DNA from: Treponema sp. UBA1793
Lineage (GTDB): Bacteria; Spirochaetota; Spirochaetia; Treponematales; Treponemataceae
DNA length: 61,200 bases
Assembly: GCA_002314445.1 (NCBI GenBank)
Contig: DCFX01000047.1
Span: 11,231-72,430 of the forward strand
Direction of reading: 5' to 3'
Under the pieces are notes generated by a model. The model saw nothing but the letters and a program-made list of their open reading frames with translations, searched no databases and was not told the DNA's origin. The translations under genes were made by a program, and so were the position numbers. Below, piece by piece: positions 42,305 to 51,845 of this stretch (the stretch's first letter is position 1; the number at the start of each line of letters is the position of its first letter).

Positions 42305-44620
42305 ATGTCATTCAGTGTGCTTATAGTGCGGCTCTCTCAGTTCCGCGATGTTGTAAAATCGACAACCCATCAGTTCCTGTACGGAGAATGTGCACGCTTT
42401 TTAAGCGACGACAGCATAGATTTTGCCTTTCTGCCGCCGGAAAACGCGCGCCGGCATCATTACGCACTTACCGGTACTCGTACGCATATGCCGGCTGCGG
42501 AATTCGACTTGATTCTTGTCACGAACAGTTACGCAGTTGAACTTATTAACCTTCCGTACATGCTCAAGACAGCAGGCATTCCGTACAGCAGCAGCGAACG
42601 GCGCGAAAAAAATGTTAAACCGCTTATCATCCTGGGCGGTTCAAACGCACTGGCAAGCCAGGCCATGCTCTTCAGCGAAGACAACGCGCTCGCTGATGCC
42701 GTGTACTTCGGTGAAGGCGAGGAAAATGTGACGGCAATCGTAAAGGCGATCGCGGAAGCACCTGCCAAAGAAAGGCGGAATACCCTTATTTCTCTGCAGG
42801 ACACAATCACAGGACTCCGCGTTTTCGGCGCTCCGCACAAAATTATTAAAAAGGCAATATACTCAGGAACGAACGTTGAACTGCTTGCAAATGCAAAGCA
42901 GGCGCTGTTTGATTCCGCAGAAGCCGGTACAGTCCGGCTGATGATTTCGTACGACTGCCCGTCGTTCTGCACATTCTGTTTTGAAGGATGGGAACGTAAA
43001 CCGTACAGGGAAGTGCCGTTCAGCGAACTGTTCAAAGCTGCAAAACACCTGAAGCGCGAAACAGGCGCTTCTACGCTTGAAATTACCGCGTTCAATTTTA
43101 ACACACACACAGACGTGACAAAAATCATCACGGAAATGAATAAAATATTTGCGCAGGTGAATTTCATGAGCCAGCGTGCGGACATACTCGCCTCAAACAG
43201 CGCGTTTGCATCATATGAAATTGCAGCGGGAAAGCGGCAGTACACGCTTGGTGCGGAGGGAATCAGCGAAAGGATGCGCTCATACTTTAACAAAAATCTT
43301 GACGAAGAAACGCTGTTAAAATCGATGACACTGCTGATGTCCCAGAAGGCGGTAAAGGAAATAAAACTTTTTTATATTATCGCGGGAATCGAAACGGAGG
43401 AGGACTTTGCGGACTTCAGGAATTTCCTTGCAAAGGCGACGGAACTCAAAACGCAGTACAGCTCTCCCGCACGCATTCTCTGTTCGTTCGGGCTTCTTGT
43501 CCGCATGCCGTTCACCCCTCTCAGATATGAAAAACTTATCCTGACGAAAGAAGAATGGCAGCCTGTTGCAGACAGTATAAAACAGACAGTAGAAAGTGCA
43601 GGATACGAATTCCGGCTCACGTACCCCTATGAAGAATATTTTCTCTCTCAAACGCTCGTTCTTACAAATAATTATGCCGCACCCGCTCTTGTTGATTTTG
43701 CCGTACAGGATATAGTCTACGACCAGACGCTGCCCGACGGTACATGGGATCTATTCACAAAACATTTTCCGGTTACACCGGAATTCACCGCAGAGAAAAA
43801 CGCGGATTATAAATTTGCGTACAGCGGTATTGACACGAGCACACCGGCAGATTTTCTCTACGCCCGTTTTCTCGATGCAAAAAACGGAAGGGAAATGAAA
43901 TCGTGCATGAGCGGCGAATGCCGCGGATGCGGCAGCTGCACGCCTGATGAACGAAGGTTTCTCCTCGAGCATAAAATCAATATGCCGGCAGAAACGGACA
44001 AAGCAGACGTTGCGTCGATTCTTCTCGAAAAGCAGCGGGCAAAACCAGTGTTCATTGCAATCGATATACCGGAAAATATGGCGTACAGCCGTACGGAAAC
44101 ACAAGCTGCTTTCGTCATGCGGAAACTTATGGATGCAGTAGAAAAGACGGGTACTGAACCTTCTTCCCTGATTATGACTGCAGAAGATGTGCTTTTCGGC
44201 AGCGGCAGATATGCATGCCGGCCTCCGCACTGGTACGGAGCAACGGTATATGCGGTTTATCCACTTTCAGGCAAAACCCGCCCGGCCCTTTCTGCTGCGC
44301 TTAACAGCGCGGGAATAAAAACAACTGATGCAGCATCTGCTCCCGCAGAATGCAGGATCACTCTCATTCCCGACAGGCAGACGGAAACTGCTGAACTTGA
44401 AAAGACGGCGCAGAAGCTGCTTGATTCGATGCATCTGCCGTATATTCTTTCACGTAAAGCTGATTACACCAATCTGATGATTGCTCCCAAAGCGCTGAAA
44501 AAGCATATTGTCGATACATGTTTCGTGCACGACGGAAAAATTTTCATTACATGCTCAATGAAGGCAAATTTCAACATACTCGAAAAAGAACGACTGAGCG
44601 CACTGACGGAAATTGTGTAA
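42305..44620 (+). CDS. B12-binding radical SAM protein with second cysteine cluster
   Basis: A 771-residue protein. A cobalamin-binding-type domain (~1-190, ILGGSNALASQAMLFSE and YFGEGEENV) precedes a radical SAM core with CPSFCTFCFE near residue 218. At ~585-600 a compact motif CMSGECRGCGSC could bind another cluster or zinc, followed by a C-terminal ~170-residue domain (PVFIAIDIPENMAYSRTE). This resembles the fused unassigned radical SAM families TIGR03960/TIGR03936 by architecture, but I cannot confirm membership. The start at 42305 is chosen because the conserved domain starts there; the frame otherwise overlaps the cyclase gene. Confidence 0.8.
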   Translation: MSFSVLIVRLSQFRDVVKSTTHQFLYGECARFLSDDSIDFAFLPPENARRHHYALTGTRTHMPAAEFDLILVTNSYAVELINLPYMLKTAGIPYSSSERREKNVKPLIILGGSNALASQAMLFSEDNALADAVYFGEGEENVTAIVKAIAEAPAKERRNTLISLQDTITGLRVFGAPHKIIKKAIYSGTNVELLANAKQALFDSAEAGTVRLMISYDCPSFCTFCFEGWERKPYREVPFSELFKAAKHLKRETGASTLEITAFNFNTHTDVTKIITEMNKIFAQVNFMSQRADILASNSAFASYEIAAGKRQYTLGAEGISERMRSYFNKNLDEETLLKSMTLLMSQKAVKEIKLFYIIAGIETEEDFADFRNFLAKATELKTQYSSPARILCSFGLLVRMPFTPLRYEKLILTKEEWQPVADSIKQTVESAGYEFRLTYPYEEYFLSQTLVLTNNYAAPALVDFAVQDIVYDQTLPDGTWDLFTKHFPVTPEFTAEKNADYKFAYSGIDTSTPADFLYARFLDAKNGREMKSCMSGECRGCGSCTPDERRFLLEHKINMPAETDKADVASILLEKQRAKPVFIAIDIPENMAYSRTETQAAFVMRKLMDAVEKTGTEPSSLIMTAEDVLFGSGRYACRPPHWYGATVYAVYPLSGKTRPALSAALNSAGIKTTDAASAPAECRITLIPDRQTETAELEKTAQKLLDSMHLPYILSRKADYTNLMIAPKALKKHIVDTCFVHDGKIFITCSMKANFNILEKERLSALTEIV

Positions 44621-44634
44621 TCGCTTTCCGTCAG
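44603..44634 (+). terminator. Hairpin spanning a stop codon
   Basis: CTGACGGAAA (44603-44612) and TTTCCGTCAG (44625-44634) form a perfect 10-bp stem whose 12-base loop includes the radical SAM stop codon. A weaker AGAGCA/TGCTCT stem follows nearby. There is no strong T-run; a processing or termination role is likely. Confidence 0.55.
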
Positions 44635-44715
44635 CGTAATAGGAAAGCTTAAGAGCAAAAGCCTGCTCTGATAATACGGTAAAAAGAACAGACAAAGATA
44701 TCACTGCCGGCTTTA

Positions 44716-45552
44716 TTATTTATTTTCTGATTTAACAAAAATAGTTCTGAGCAGTTTTAAAAATATTTTATGTCCCGCACCAGTATCTGTTCCATCCGTA
44801 ACGGACTGTTGTATATCCTTTTCGGCTGCACGTTCGGCAGCCTTTTCCGCGACTTTGTTAGCTGCAATCGTAAAGAAGCTGTTTTTCCCGAACACTGCAA
44901 GATATCCGTCGGGAGACTGATTCGTCGTAAAAACAGGAAAGAGCCGGGCACTGAACCTGTCGGTCGCTACATTTACGGCTGTGTGGCTCTTTATCATCTT
45001 CTGGCTCTGTGCAGGAAAATCAATTTCGGAATGGACTTTACCTATATTCGCCCCGTATACCTCCGCACTGTGTCCCGGCTCCGTATAATTTTCAAGATAT
45101 GCCGGAGATGCCTGTATAATGGCTCCGCCGGCGTCAAGCAGGAGCACCGGTTCGCCGGCAACGGACATCAGCGCAGCAACCGCATTGTTAAGGTAACGTA
45201 TCCGCTGTGCCCGTTTGCTGCTGATATCTTCCGTTTCGCGGAACAGAACTTTGATTCCCTGCCCCAGAGAGCCGAACTTCAAAAAACGTTCGTCGTCAAT
45301 CTTTCCTCCCGCACGGGCCATATCGAGCAGGTGCCGGAATTCGCCGGTACGTTTTTTTGCACGCACCAGCATAATAATGTACAAAAGTACAAGAAATATC
45401 ACGGCGACGAGTACACAGTAAAAAACGAGTTCCGCATGCTGCTTCTGGCCTGCGGCAAGAAGATACCGGTATGAAACAAATCCGCCCGTTCCCGCAAAGA
45501 CGACAGCGAGTGCACAGAAAATTGTTAATACAGCACCACTCACAAAAAGCAT
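44716..45552 (-). CDS. Membrane protein with PAS-like domain, in potassium-uptake operon
   Basis: Unrecognised 278-residue protein. Two membrane helices (~5-27, ~43-63) are followed by a linker helix and a PAS-like domain (~125-225) with the segment PVLLLDAGGAIIQASPAYLENY. The C-terminus has an alanine/glutamate-rich helix (AAERAAEKDIQQ). No kinase or other output domain is present. It starts 17 bases after trkA with GAGGT upstream, so it is co-expressed with the potassium transporter and may sense conditions for it. Confidence 0.78.
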   Translation of the reverse strand: MLFVSGAVLTIFCALAVVFAGTGGFVSYRYLLAAGQKQHAELVFYCVLVAVIFLVLLYIIMLVRAKKRTGEFRHLLDMARAGGKIDDERFLKFGSLGQGIKVLFRETEDISSKRAQRIRYLNNAVAALMSVAGEPVLLLDAGGAIIQASPAYLENYTEPGHSAEVYGANIGKVHSEIDFPAQSQKMIKSHTAVNVATDRFSARLFPVFTTNQSPDGYLAVFGKNSFFTIAANKVAEKAAERAAEKDIQQSVTDGTDTGAGHKIFLKLLRTIFVKSENK

Positions 45553-45569
45553 ATATACCTCACATCTTA

Positions 45570-46268
45570 TTATAAAGAAATCTTGAACTGATCAAGATCG
45601 TAATTTGTCCCGACAAGTATGAGAATATCGCCCTGCATAAGCAGATCGCCCGGTGCGGGAAAGAGCAGTTGTTCCGTACGAACCGGATTGCCCTCGGAAT
45701 CAAGGTTTACTTTTGTTCGTTTTACACCTGAAAGGTGCAGATTAAATTTCTTCTCAAGCGCAAGTTCGGAAACGGGTTTATCTATAAACATATCGGGTGC
45801 ATAAAACTCTGCAAGGCTGCACTCACCAGTAATCGGAATAGTATCGAGAATTTCAGGTGCTATAAGCCGGGCGCCTATGCGGGTTCCCTCATCTTCCTGG
45901 AGATTCACCACTTCGTTTGCGCCGATCTGCCGGAGTACCTGCGCATGAATCGGAGAAACAGCCCGGCACAGGATATACGGAATCCCCCTCTTTTTCAGAA
46001 GTGCCGTTGTAATAATACTTGTTTCCATATTATCGATTGCAATAACAGCTGTATCGACATCTTCAAGCGGCGCTTTCGCCATTGCAAGTTCGTCGGTTGA
46101 ATCAATCAGAATTGCGGCTGATACTTTATTTTTAAAGTCATCTATTACTTCCGGTTTATTATCGACAGCGATTACAGTTCCGCCTCGTTTTGCGAGCACC
46201 GACGCAACAGTCTTCCCGAAATTGCCAAGTCCGAACACCGCAAACACTTTTTCCTTTATCTTCGCCAT
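45570..46268 (-). CDS. Potassium-uptake regulatory subunit, TrkA/KtrA type
   Basis: A 232-residue cytoplasmic RCK protein that gates the TrkH/KtrB channel in response to nucleotides. The NAD/ATP-binding motif is VFAVFGLGNFGKTVA near residues 9-23; the helix-strand acid VIAVDNKPEV follows. The C-terminal ~85 residues form the TrkA_C domain. The start at 46268 has AGGAGGGG upstream, and the frame to 46334 overlaps trkH. It lies 35 bases downstream of the channel gene. Confidence 0.92.
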   Translation of the reverse strand: MAKIKEKVFAVFGLGNFGKTVASVLAKRGGTVIAVDNKPEVIDDFKNKVSAAILIDSTDELAMAKAPLEDVDTAVIAIDNMETSIITTALLKKRGIPYILCRAVSPIHAQVLRQIGANEVVNLQEDEGTRIGARLIAPEILDTIPITGECSLAEFYAPDMFIDKPVSELALEKKFNLHLSGVKRTKVNLDSEGNPVRTEQLLFPAPGDLLMQGDILILVGTNYDLDQFKISL

Positions 46269-46303
46269 ATCCCCTCCTGATAAAATCCATTTCCTGCATA
46301 GTG

Positions 46304-48019
46304 TTAACCTATCGCAATTTCCGCCTGCGGCCATCTGATTTTTGCACGGTCAGTTCCCGGCGTTGCAGACGAAAGAATCGTCAATGCGCCCACACGGCCC
46401 CAGTACATGAGCAGGATGAGCAAAAATTTTACAAATGCCGGCAGTCCCGGCGTGAGCCCCGACGTAACGCCGACAGTACCGATTGCAGAACATACTTCAA
46501 ATAAAATTTTTTCAACCGGTGCGGTATCTGCTGCCGATATCACGACAGATGCAAGAACGATGCACAGAATGTCTGCTACAAAAATGATGCTTGCCTGGAA
46601 TACTTTTGAGTCCGCAATTTCCGCTTTTCCGATTCGATGGTGTTTTTCCCCTTTCAGATACGAGTAAAGCGCCGAGCCAAGCACGGCAACGGTGTTTATC
46701 TTCATACCGCCTGCGGTACTTCCCGATGCCGCACCAATAACCATGAATATGCAGAACAACAGATATGTTGCAGGACGAAGAGCCCCCATTGGAACGGAAT
46801 TGAACCCGGCCGTACGGAACGTTACGGACTGGAAAAAAGACGCAAGATACTGCCCGCCGAGAGAATAATCCTTCATCGTATTGTCATATTCCAGGATATA
46901 AAAAAGCAGCGTGCCGGCAAGAAGCAGGACGGCCGTTCCTGTGAGAACGATCTTTGTATTAAGTGTGAGAGCAGACCTTTCTCTGCCGCGTTTGCCATGC
47001 AGCGTCGAATCGAGAACAGCACGTATGTTCGTCATACAGGAGAAACCGATGCCGCCTGAAATAATGAGAAAGGCAAATACAAACATGATATAAGGATTGT
47101 GCCTGAATCCCTCAAGGCTGTTTGGAAAGAGCGAAAAACCGGCATTGCAGAAAGCAGAGACAGAATGAAATACAGCGTACCATACCGTTCTGCGCGTAAA
47201 TCCCATAGACGGAACAAAGCCGCAGAACAGGAGGACGGCTCCTGCGCCTTCAATAATAATCGTCGGCAGTACAATACTCAGCATCGACCTGTATATACCG
47301 GCAGTATCGTCGTCGCTGAGCATGTAGCTGAGCATCAGCTTGTCTGCAAGCGACATACGGCGGCGGATAACATAAATAGTAAAATACGACAACAGCATAA
47401 TGCCGAGTCCGCCGATCTGAATAAGCACGAGAAGAACAAGCTGTCCCCGGAAAGTGAAGTATACGGCCGTGTCGACAACGGTCAGCCCTGTGACGCATAC
47501 GCATGATGCCGAAGTAAACAACGCGTTCAAAAAAGAAAGTCCTCTGCCGTCAACAGCAGTAAATCCCATCATAAGAAGAAGTGTGCCCGCAAGAATAACA
47601 GCAGCGAAACTAATCAGTATCGTCTGCGCCGGATTCGTCGTCAGTTTTTCAACATAGCCGCGGAGCCGTTTCATCCGGCTGTAAATGCGCAGCGCAAGAA
47701 ACAGATTGCGGATCATGGCAGCGAAAACGGCTATACTGGAAAGGGCGGCCGCTTTGTATATAAACTTTGAATAGCAGAAAAGAAGCGTAAAAAAAATGGT
47801 AAATGAAAACGACATCCAGTTTTCACGAAAATACCGTCTGCGGTACTTCTCCGAGGCGATATCATATATTGTTTCACCGATGACGCACGCCATAAGAACA
47901 TAATCGATTATATCTCCGGAAGCCTGCAATATGACGGAAGAAAAATCTGCCTGCTCAAAAAAAAGCGATGCAACGCTCAGCAGTACCGTTGCAACAATAA
48001 ACCTCTCGTATCCCTTCAT
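46304..48019 (-). CDS. Potassium-uptake channel subunit, TrkH/KtrB type
   Basis: A 571-residue membrane protein with four pore repeats. Selectivity-filter-like stretches are FTSASCVCVTGLTV, HSVSAFCNAGFSLF, SVTFRTAGFNSV and CSAIGTVGVTSGLTP. GGLGIMLLSYF is another hallmark. About 130 residues precede the core, with three to four extra helices. The start at 48019 is chosen because TATAGT ends 7 nt upstream (possible leaderless message), and the frame to 48064 has no translation signal. Confidence 0.92.
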   Translation of the reverse strand: MKGYERFIVATVLLSVASLFFEQADFSSVILQASGDIIDYVLMACVIGETIYDIASEKYRRRYFRENWMSFSFTIFFTLLFCYSKFIYKAAALSSIAVFAAMIRNLFLALRIYSRMKRLRGYVEKLTTNPAQTILISFAAVILAGTLLLMMGFTAVDGRGLSFLNALFTSASCVCVTGLTVVDTAVYFTFRGQLVLLVLIQIGGLGIMLLSYFTIYVIRRRMSLADKLMLSYMLSDDDTAGIYRSMLSIVLPTIIIEGAGAVLLFCGFVPSMGFTRRTVWYAVFHSVSAFCNAGFSLFPNSLEGFRHNPYIMFVFAFLIISGGIGFSCMTNIRAVLDSTLHGKRGRERSALTLNTKIVLTGTAVLLLAGTLLFYILEYDNTMKDYSLGGQYLASFFQSVTFRTAGFNSVPMGALRPATYLLFCIFMVIGAASGSTAGGMKINTVAVLGSALYSYLKGEKHHRIGKAEIADSKVFQASIIFVADILCIVLASVVISAADTAPVEKILFEVCSAIGTVGVTSGLTPGLPAFVKFLLILLMYWGRVGALTILSSATPGTDRAKIRWPQAEIAIG

Positions 48020-48106
48020 GAAATAAACTATAAAGTCAAACTCAGGCACGGTCAAGCACGGCATATTTATTGCATTTTTATATCGTTTGAATCATACTGC
48101 GACTAT

Positions 48107-48538
48107 ATGCTCAGCGATAAAATATCCGAAAATATCTTCGTTACGCAGAATGCAGCTCAGTCTATTCTTGATATACTGCACAAAGGCCTTTCTATGGATA
48201 ATGCACGCGCTATTGCAGGTTCCATTCATAGTATGAACGAGTCTCTTACAGTTCTTGCTTCGCTGGAAGGCGAAAAAGTCTTTCCCGTGCTGCTGGACAG
48301 CCCGGAACGCGATGTAAAACTGTACAGTGAAAAATACGCCAGAGAAATTTCCCAGCTCACGTCAAAAATAAATGCGTATGCTGCAACGTATGCAGATGCG
48401 GAAACAATCTATGCGGCGCAGCACAATTTTCCGCCTGTAACGGATTTTCTGATCGAATCGCTGTTGAATCATCTTGACCGGCAGAAAAATGAGTTTTTGT
48501 CAATTCTCAATAAAACGGACGCACAATTTATTTTGTAA
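48107..48538 (+). CDS. Small soluble protein of unknown function
   Basis: A 143-residue, largely helical protein with no signal peptide or membrane helix and no motif I recognise. It begins MLSDKISENIFVTQNAAQSI and is rich in Ala, Leu, Glu and Asp. CATACT ends 8 nt before ATG and there is no Shine-Dalgarno sequence, matching the leaderless pattern. Its end overlaps the convergent AraC regulator by 11 bases. It is divergent from trkH, with overlapping promoter space. Confidence 0.65.
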   Translation: MLSDKISENIFVTQNAAQSILDILHKGLSMDNARAIAGSIHSMNESLTVLASLEGEKVFPVLLDSPERDVKLYSEKYAREISQLTSKINAYAATYADAETIYAAQHNFPPVTDFLIESLLNHLDRQKNEFLSILNKTDAQFIL

Positions 48539-49853
48539 TATCCTGAGTATCGGAAGACTGTCTGTACTCAAGCGGGCTTTTTCCCGTATATTCTTTAAAT
48601 TTTGCGGAGAAATAGCTTTGGGAGCTGAAAGCAAGGATAGTACTTATATCCAGAAGATTTTTTTCAGTATATTCAAGCAGCCTGCAGGCTTCACTGATAC
48701 GCTGCCGGGTACAAAAATCAACAAATGATTCACCTGTCTCTTTTTTAAATTTACGCGATATATGAGAAACACATAAATGCAGTTCTTCCGACATATCATT
48801 CAGCGTAAATTTGGAATGAAGATTCTGGTCAATATAATTCATGCATTTTTTTATATCAGGTGAATATTTCTCATTCTGTTTACGTTTATATTCAGACACC
48901 GCTTTCGTAAATTCAATTATGATGTCGTTGTTCAATTGTACTACATCAGCAGTATAGTTAATATTTTCTATTTTAAGAATAAAACTGTCGCTCATTGCAT
49001 AGGCTATATCGTCGGGAAGACCACCGAGAATTGCGGCGCGGGTTGCAAGCGCGGTGGTACAAATATCAAGATTTTTTTCGTGTCTGATACGTGTTTTTGC
49101 AAGGATTCCGGGGGTTTTGAAAATCTCAACCTGCAGCGCTTTTGAAACAGAATCTACATCGCCCTCTCGCACTATATTCCAGATTTTCTGTTCTTCCGAA
49201 TACGGTGTATGAAAGGTATACTGTTCCCTGCGCTCAAACAATTCAGCGGTTGTCATTGCGGTAAATTCCGTATCTTTATGCACCATTCCCACATTCATAA
49301 TTTCCGATACGCTGATCTGCTGATTAAAAAGCATAACGTAAAATATCCGTATTACTGCACAAAGATGCGGCAGATTCCAGTACGGTATATGCCTGCTGGC
49401 CGTCTGTATCTGCTCATCGGTGCAGGAACGGAAACAGCCCCTGTTCCTATCCTTCCAGTAATACACGGAATTACTGCAGCGGATTTTATTATCATCTTTC
49501 TGCACCGGTTCCTGGAAACAGGGACCGACGGTAAGCAGCATTTTCCGCGGCAGCTGCCCCGGTTTTCTTATTAACATAAAGGGAATGCAGAAAAACATAT
49601 AAACATCTTTCTCTGTATACATATACGGGGGAACCAGATCTTTTGATAAATTCATAACAATTTCTGAAAATTTCTCCTCTATGTTTTCAGGAATATTCAG
49701 ATTCTGTATTTCTATAATATCCGGATATAAAAAAATCCTGTGATACCGCTTAACATTGTCTGTCATTACATATAATGACATTGGTATCTTCGTTAACTGA
49801 AAGAGGAGACGAACATAATTCTGTACCTGCCCGACTTCTGTAAAACAAATCAT
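48528..49853 (-). CDS. AraC-family transcriptional regulator
   Basis: A 441-residue regulator. The C-terminal ~100 residues are the paired helix-turn-helix of AraC/XylS (FTLNDMSEELHLCVSHISRKFKKE; ISTILAFSSQSYFSAKFKEYTGKSPLEYR). The N-terminal ~330 residues are a large sensor region of unfamiliar type with several cysteines and aromatic residues. TGCTATACT ends 10 nt before ATG, so the leader is very short. Being divergent from the ABC/beta-glucosidase operon, it is its likely activator. Confidence 0.9.
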   Translation of the reverse strand: MICFTEVGQVQNYVRLLFQLTKIPMSLYVMTDNVKRYHRIFLYPDIIEIQNLNIPENIEEKFSEIVMNLSKDLVPPYMYTEKDVYMFFCIPFMLIRKPGQLPRKMLLTVGPCFQEPVQKDDNKIRCSNSVYYWKDRNRGCFRSCTDEQIQTASRHIPYWNLPHLCAVIRIFYVMLFNQQISVSEIMNVGMVHKDTEFTAMTTAELFERREQYTFHTPYSEEQKIWNIVREGDVDSVSKALQVEIFKTPGILAKTRIRHEKNLDICTTALATRAAILGGLPDDIAYAMSDSFILKIENINYTADVVQLNNDIIIEFTKAVSEYKRKQNEKYSPDIKKCMNYIDQNLHSKFTLNDMSEELHLCVSHISRKFKKETGESFVDFCTRQRISEACRLLEYTEKNLLDISTILAFSSQSYFSAKFKEYTGKSPLEYRQSSDTQDITK

Positions 49854-49979
49854 AATTAATATCAGTATAGCATAGGTAAAAAAAAAAGGAAGAAAATTAC
49901 CAAAAAAGTCAAAATTTTAATAGCTCGTTTATATTTTCCCAGTCTACACTCTCATGTAGATTCAGATATGGAGGTGTCT
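49854..49979. promoter_or_regulatory. Divergent promoter region, AraC regulator and ABC operon
   Basis: On the minus strand TGCTATACT serves araC. On the plus strand TATATT at 49930-49935 is a candidate -10 for the ABC operon; 8 bases beyond it lies a small inverted repeat TCTACA (49943-49948) / TGTAGA (49955-49960) that could be an operator. The ribosome-binding site GGAGG precedes ATG 49980. Confidence 0.5.
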
Positions 49980-51746
49980 ATGAGAAAAGATCTGAAAATC
50001 TGCGGTATGTGTGCTGCCGCACTTATTTTTACCAGTGTTCTCTTTGCAAAAACCAATTCCGTGAGTGAGCTTCCCCGCAATGAAACACTGTATTTTAACG
50101 GTCAGCAATGGGGTGCGGTCGTAAACACGAATCCGTTATCGACAAACTCAAACTGCTGGTACCAGACGCAGAATACGATGTCGCGTGAAATTGTCTGGGA
50201 AACGCTCTATATGTTCAATCCGAACGATGGAAAACTGTATCCGCTTCTTGCTGACGGCGACTATAAAGTCAACGGCAAGATATACACGATTAAAATCAAA
50301 AAAGCCGCACACTGGAGCGACGGGGTCAAACTCACGGCTCACGATGTCGAATATACTTTTGCAGTGCACAAAAAATACCAGACACCAATAGGGCTTGATG
50401 CATGGCTGTATATCGATTCCGTAAAGGCTGTCGACGATTATACTGTTCAGATTGTTGCGAGCTCCAAAAATTACAACCCGCTTAAAATCCTCGATTCGTT
50501 TACACGGTTTTTTATAATACCGGAACATGCATACAAACTCGTGGAACAGAGGAACAAGAACGATCCTGCAGCAATAAAAGCAGACAAGTGGGATGAATGC
50601 GTTGGTTCCGGCCCGTACAAACGGTATATCGAAAACGCTCAGAAATCAGTCCTCATCCGCGACGACAACTACTGGGGAAAAGACAAATCAATGTGGGGCA
50701 AACTCCCTGCACCGAAATATCTGGCCCATAACCTTTTCAGCGACAATAATGCAGGTGCCGTCGCGTTCCAAGCCGGCGAAGTTGACGTAGCACAGCAGTT
50801 TATGTCAGAAATATGGAAGATGTGGGAATCGGGACTGCCTGTATCCACGTATCTTGATAAGCCGCCGTATTATCAGGATGTGAGTATGCCGACCGCATGG
50901 TTCAACGTCACACGCCCGGGACTGGATCAGGTTGCAATACGAAAAGCCATTGCAATGGCAGTTGATTACGACCAGATAAAAACGACAGCCATGAGCAACT
51001 ATACCTATTCTATGAAGGATGTTCCTCCCTGCCTTATGAACCCGACAAACCCCGAAAGGGCTCTTATTGATCCGGCAGCCCTCAAACCGTACCAGTGGGC
51101 GGGAAAGCAGATTGCTGAAGCAAAAAAACTGCTCGATGATGCCGGAATCAAGGACACGGACGGAGACGGATTCCGCGAGTACAAGGGAAAGAAGATTTCC
51201 CTGAAAGTTGAATGTCCGACAGGATGGACTGACTGGGAAGCATCTCTCCAGATTGTTGCACAGGCCGGGCAGTCAATCGGAATCGACATTACGACATATT
51301 ATCCGCAGTTCTCTGTTATGTATGAAGATATGCAGACCGGAAACTTTGACATCATCATGTGGACGAATGACGGAACGGGCATTGCCAATCCGTGGACGCG
51401 CTGCTATCAGTCAATGTACAGCAACCGCGGGCAGTACGTAAAAGCGGAACGTGTACCAAGCGACTGGTCCCGCTATTCGAATGCGCGCGCCGATGAAATC
51501 CTTGAGCAGATACCTGTCACAACCGATCAGGCCCAGCTCAAAAAGCTGTATACAGAACTTAATATCATATGGCTTAAGGATGTTCCGGGATTTGCGCTTA
51601 TGTATCGTCCGCAGGTGTTCTACACGGTCAATGAATCAGTCTGGACAAATTTCCCGGCTGCTGACGACAACACCAATATACCCCCGACGGACTGCACGGA
51701 CGGTTACGGCATTGCAGCTCTTTATCGTCTTGCACTTGTAAAATAA
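49980..51746 (+). CDS. Opp/Dpp-type ABC transporter solute-binding protein
   Basis: A 588-residue SBP_bac_5 family periplasmic protein. The signal peptide covers ~1-23, ending LFA with no lipobox Cys. IVWETLYMFNPNDGKLYPLLAD, VEYTFAVHKKYQTP, GSGPYKRY and VRKAIAMAVDYDQI-like segments are typical of oligopeptide-binding proteins. Because a GH3 beta-glucosidase ends the operon, the true ligand may be a beta-linked oligosaccharide, as known for members of this family in Thermotoga. The start at 49980 has GGAGG 5 nt upstream. Confidence 0.9.
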   Translation: MRKDLKICGMCAAALIFTSVLFAKTNSVSELPRNETLYFNGQQWGAVVNTNPLSTNSNCWYQTQNTMSREIVWETLYMFNPNDGKLYPLLADGDYKVNGKIYTIKIKKAAHWSDGVKLTAHDVEYTFAVHKKYQTPIGLDAWLYIDSVKAVDDYTVQIVASSKNYNPLKILDSFTRFFIIPEHAYKLVEQRNKNDPAAIKADKWDECVGSGPYKRYIENAQKSVLIRDDNYWGKDKSMWGKLPAPKYLAHNLFSDNNAGAVAFQAGEVDVAQQFMSEIWKMWESGLPVSTYLDKPPYYQDVSMPTAWFNVTRPGLDQVAIRKAIAMAVDYDQIKTTAMSNYTYSMKDVPPCLMNPTNPERALIDPAALKPYQWAGKQIAEAKKLLDDAGIKDTDGDGFREYKGKKISLKVECPTGWTDWEASLQIVAQAGQSIGIDITTYYPQFSVMYEDMQTGNFDIIMWTNDGTGIANPWTRCYQSMYSNRGQYVKAERVPSDWSRYSNARADEILEQIPVTTDQAQLKKLYTELNIIWLKDVPGFALMYRPQVFYTVNESVWTNFPAADDNTNIPPTDCTDGYGIAALYRLALVK

Positions 51747-51771
51747 CTGTTCTGCTTTGTACAGTCATTCC

Positions 51772-51813
51772 GCAGGACAGCCTTACCAATACACAACAGT
51801 ATGGCTGTCCTGC
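51772..51813 (+). promoter_or_regulatory. Hairpin between binding-protein and permease genes
   Basis: GCAGGACAGCC (51772-51782) and GGCTGTCCTGC (51803-51813) form an 11-bp perfect stem with a 20-base loop. There is no T-run. Such hairpins after a binding-protein gene often stabilise its mRNA and lower expression of the permeases. Confidence 0.6.
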
Positions 51814-51845
51814 AAACTCCCGCACGGAGTTTTATAGGAGTATAT

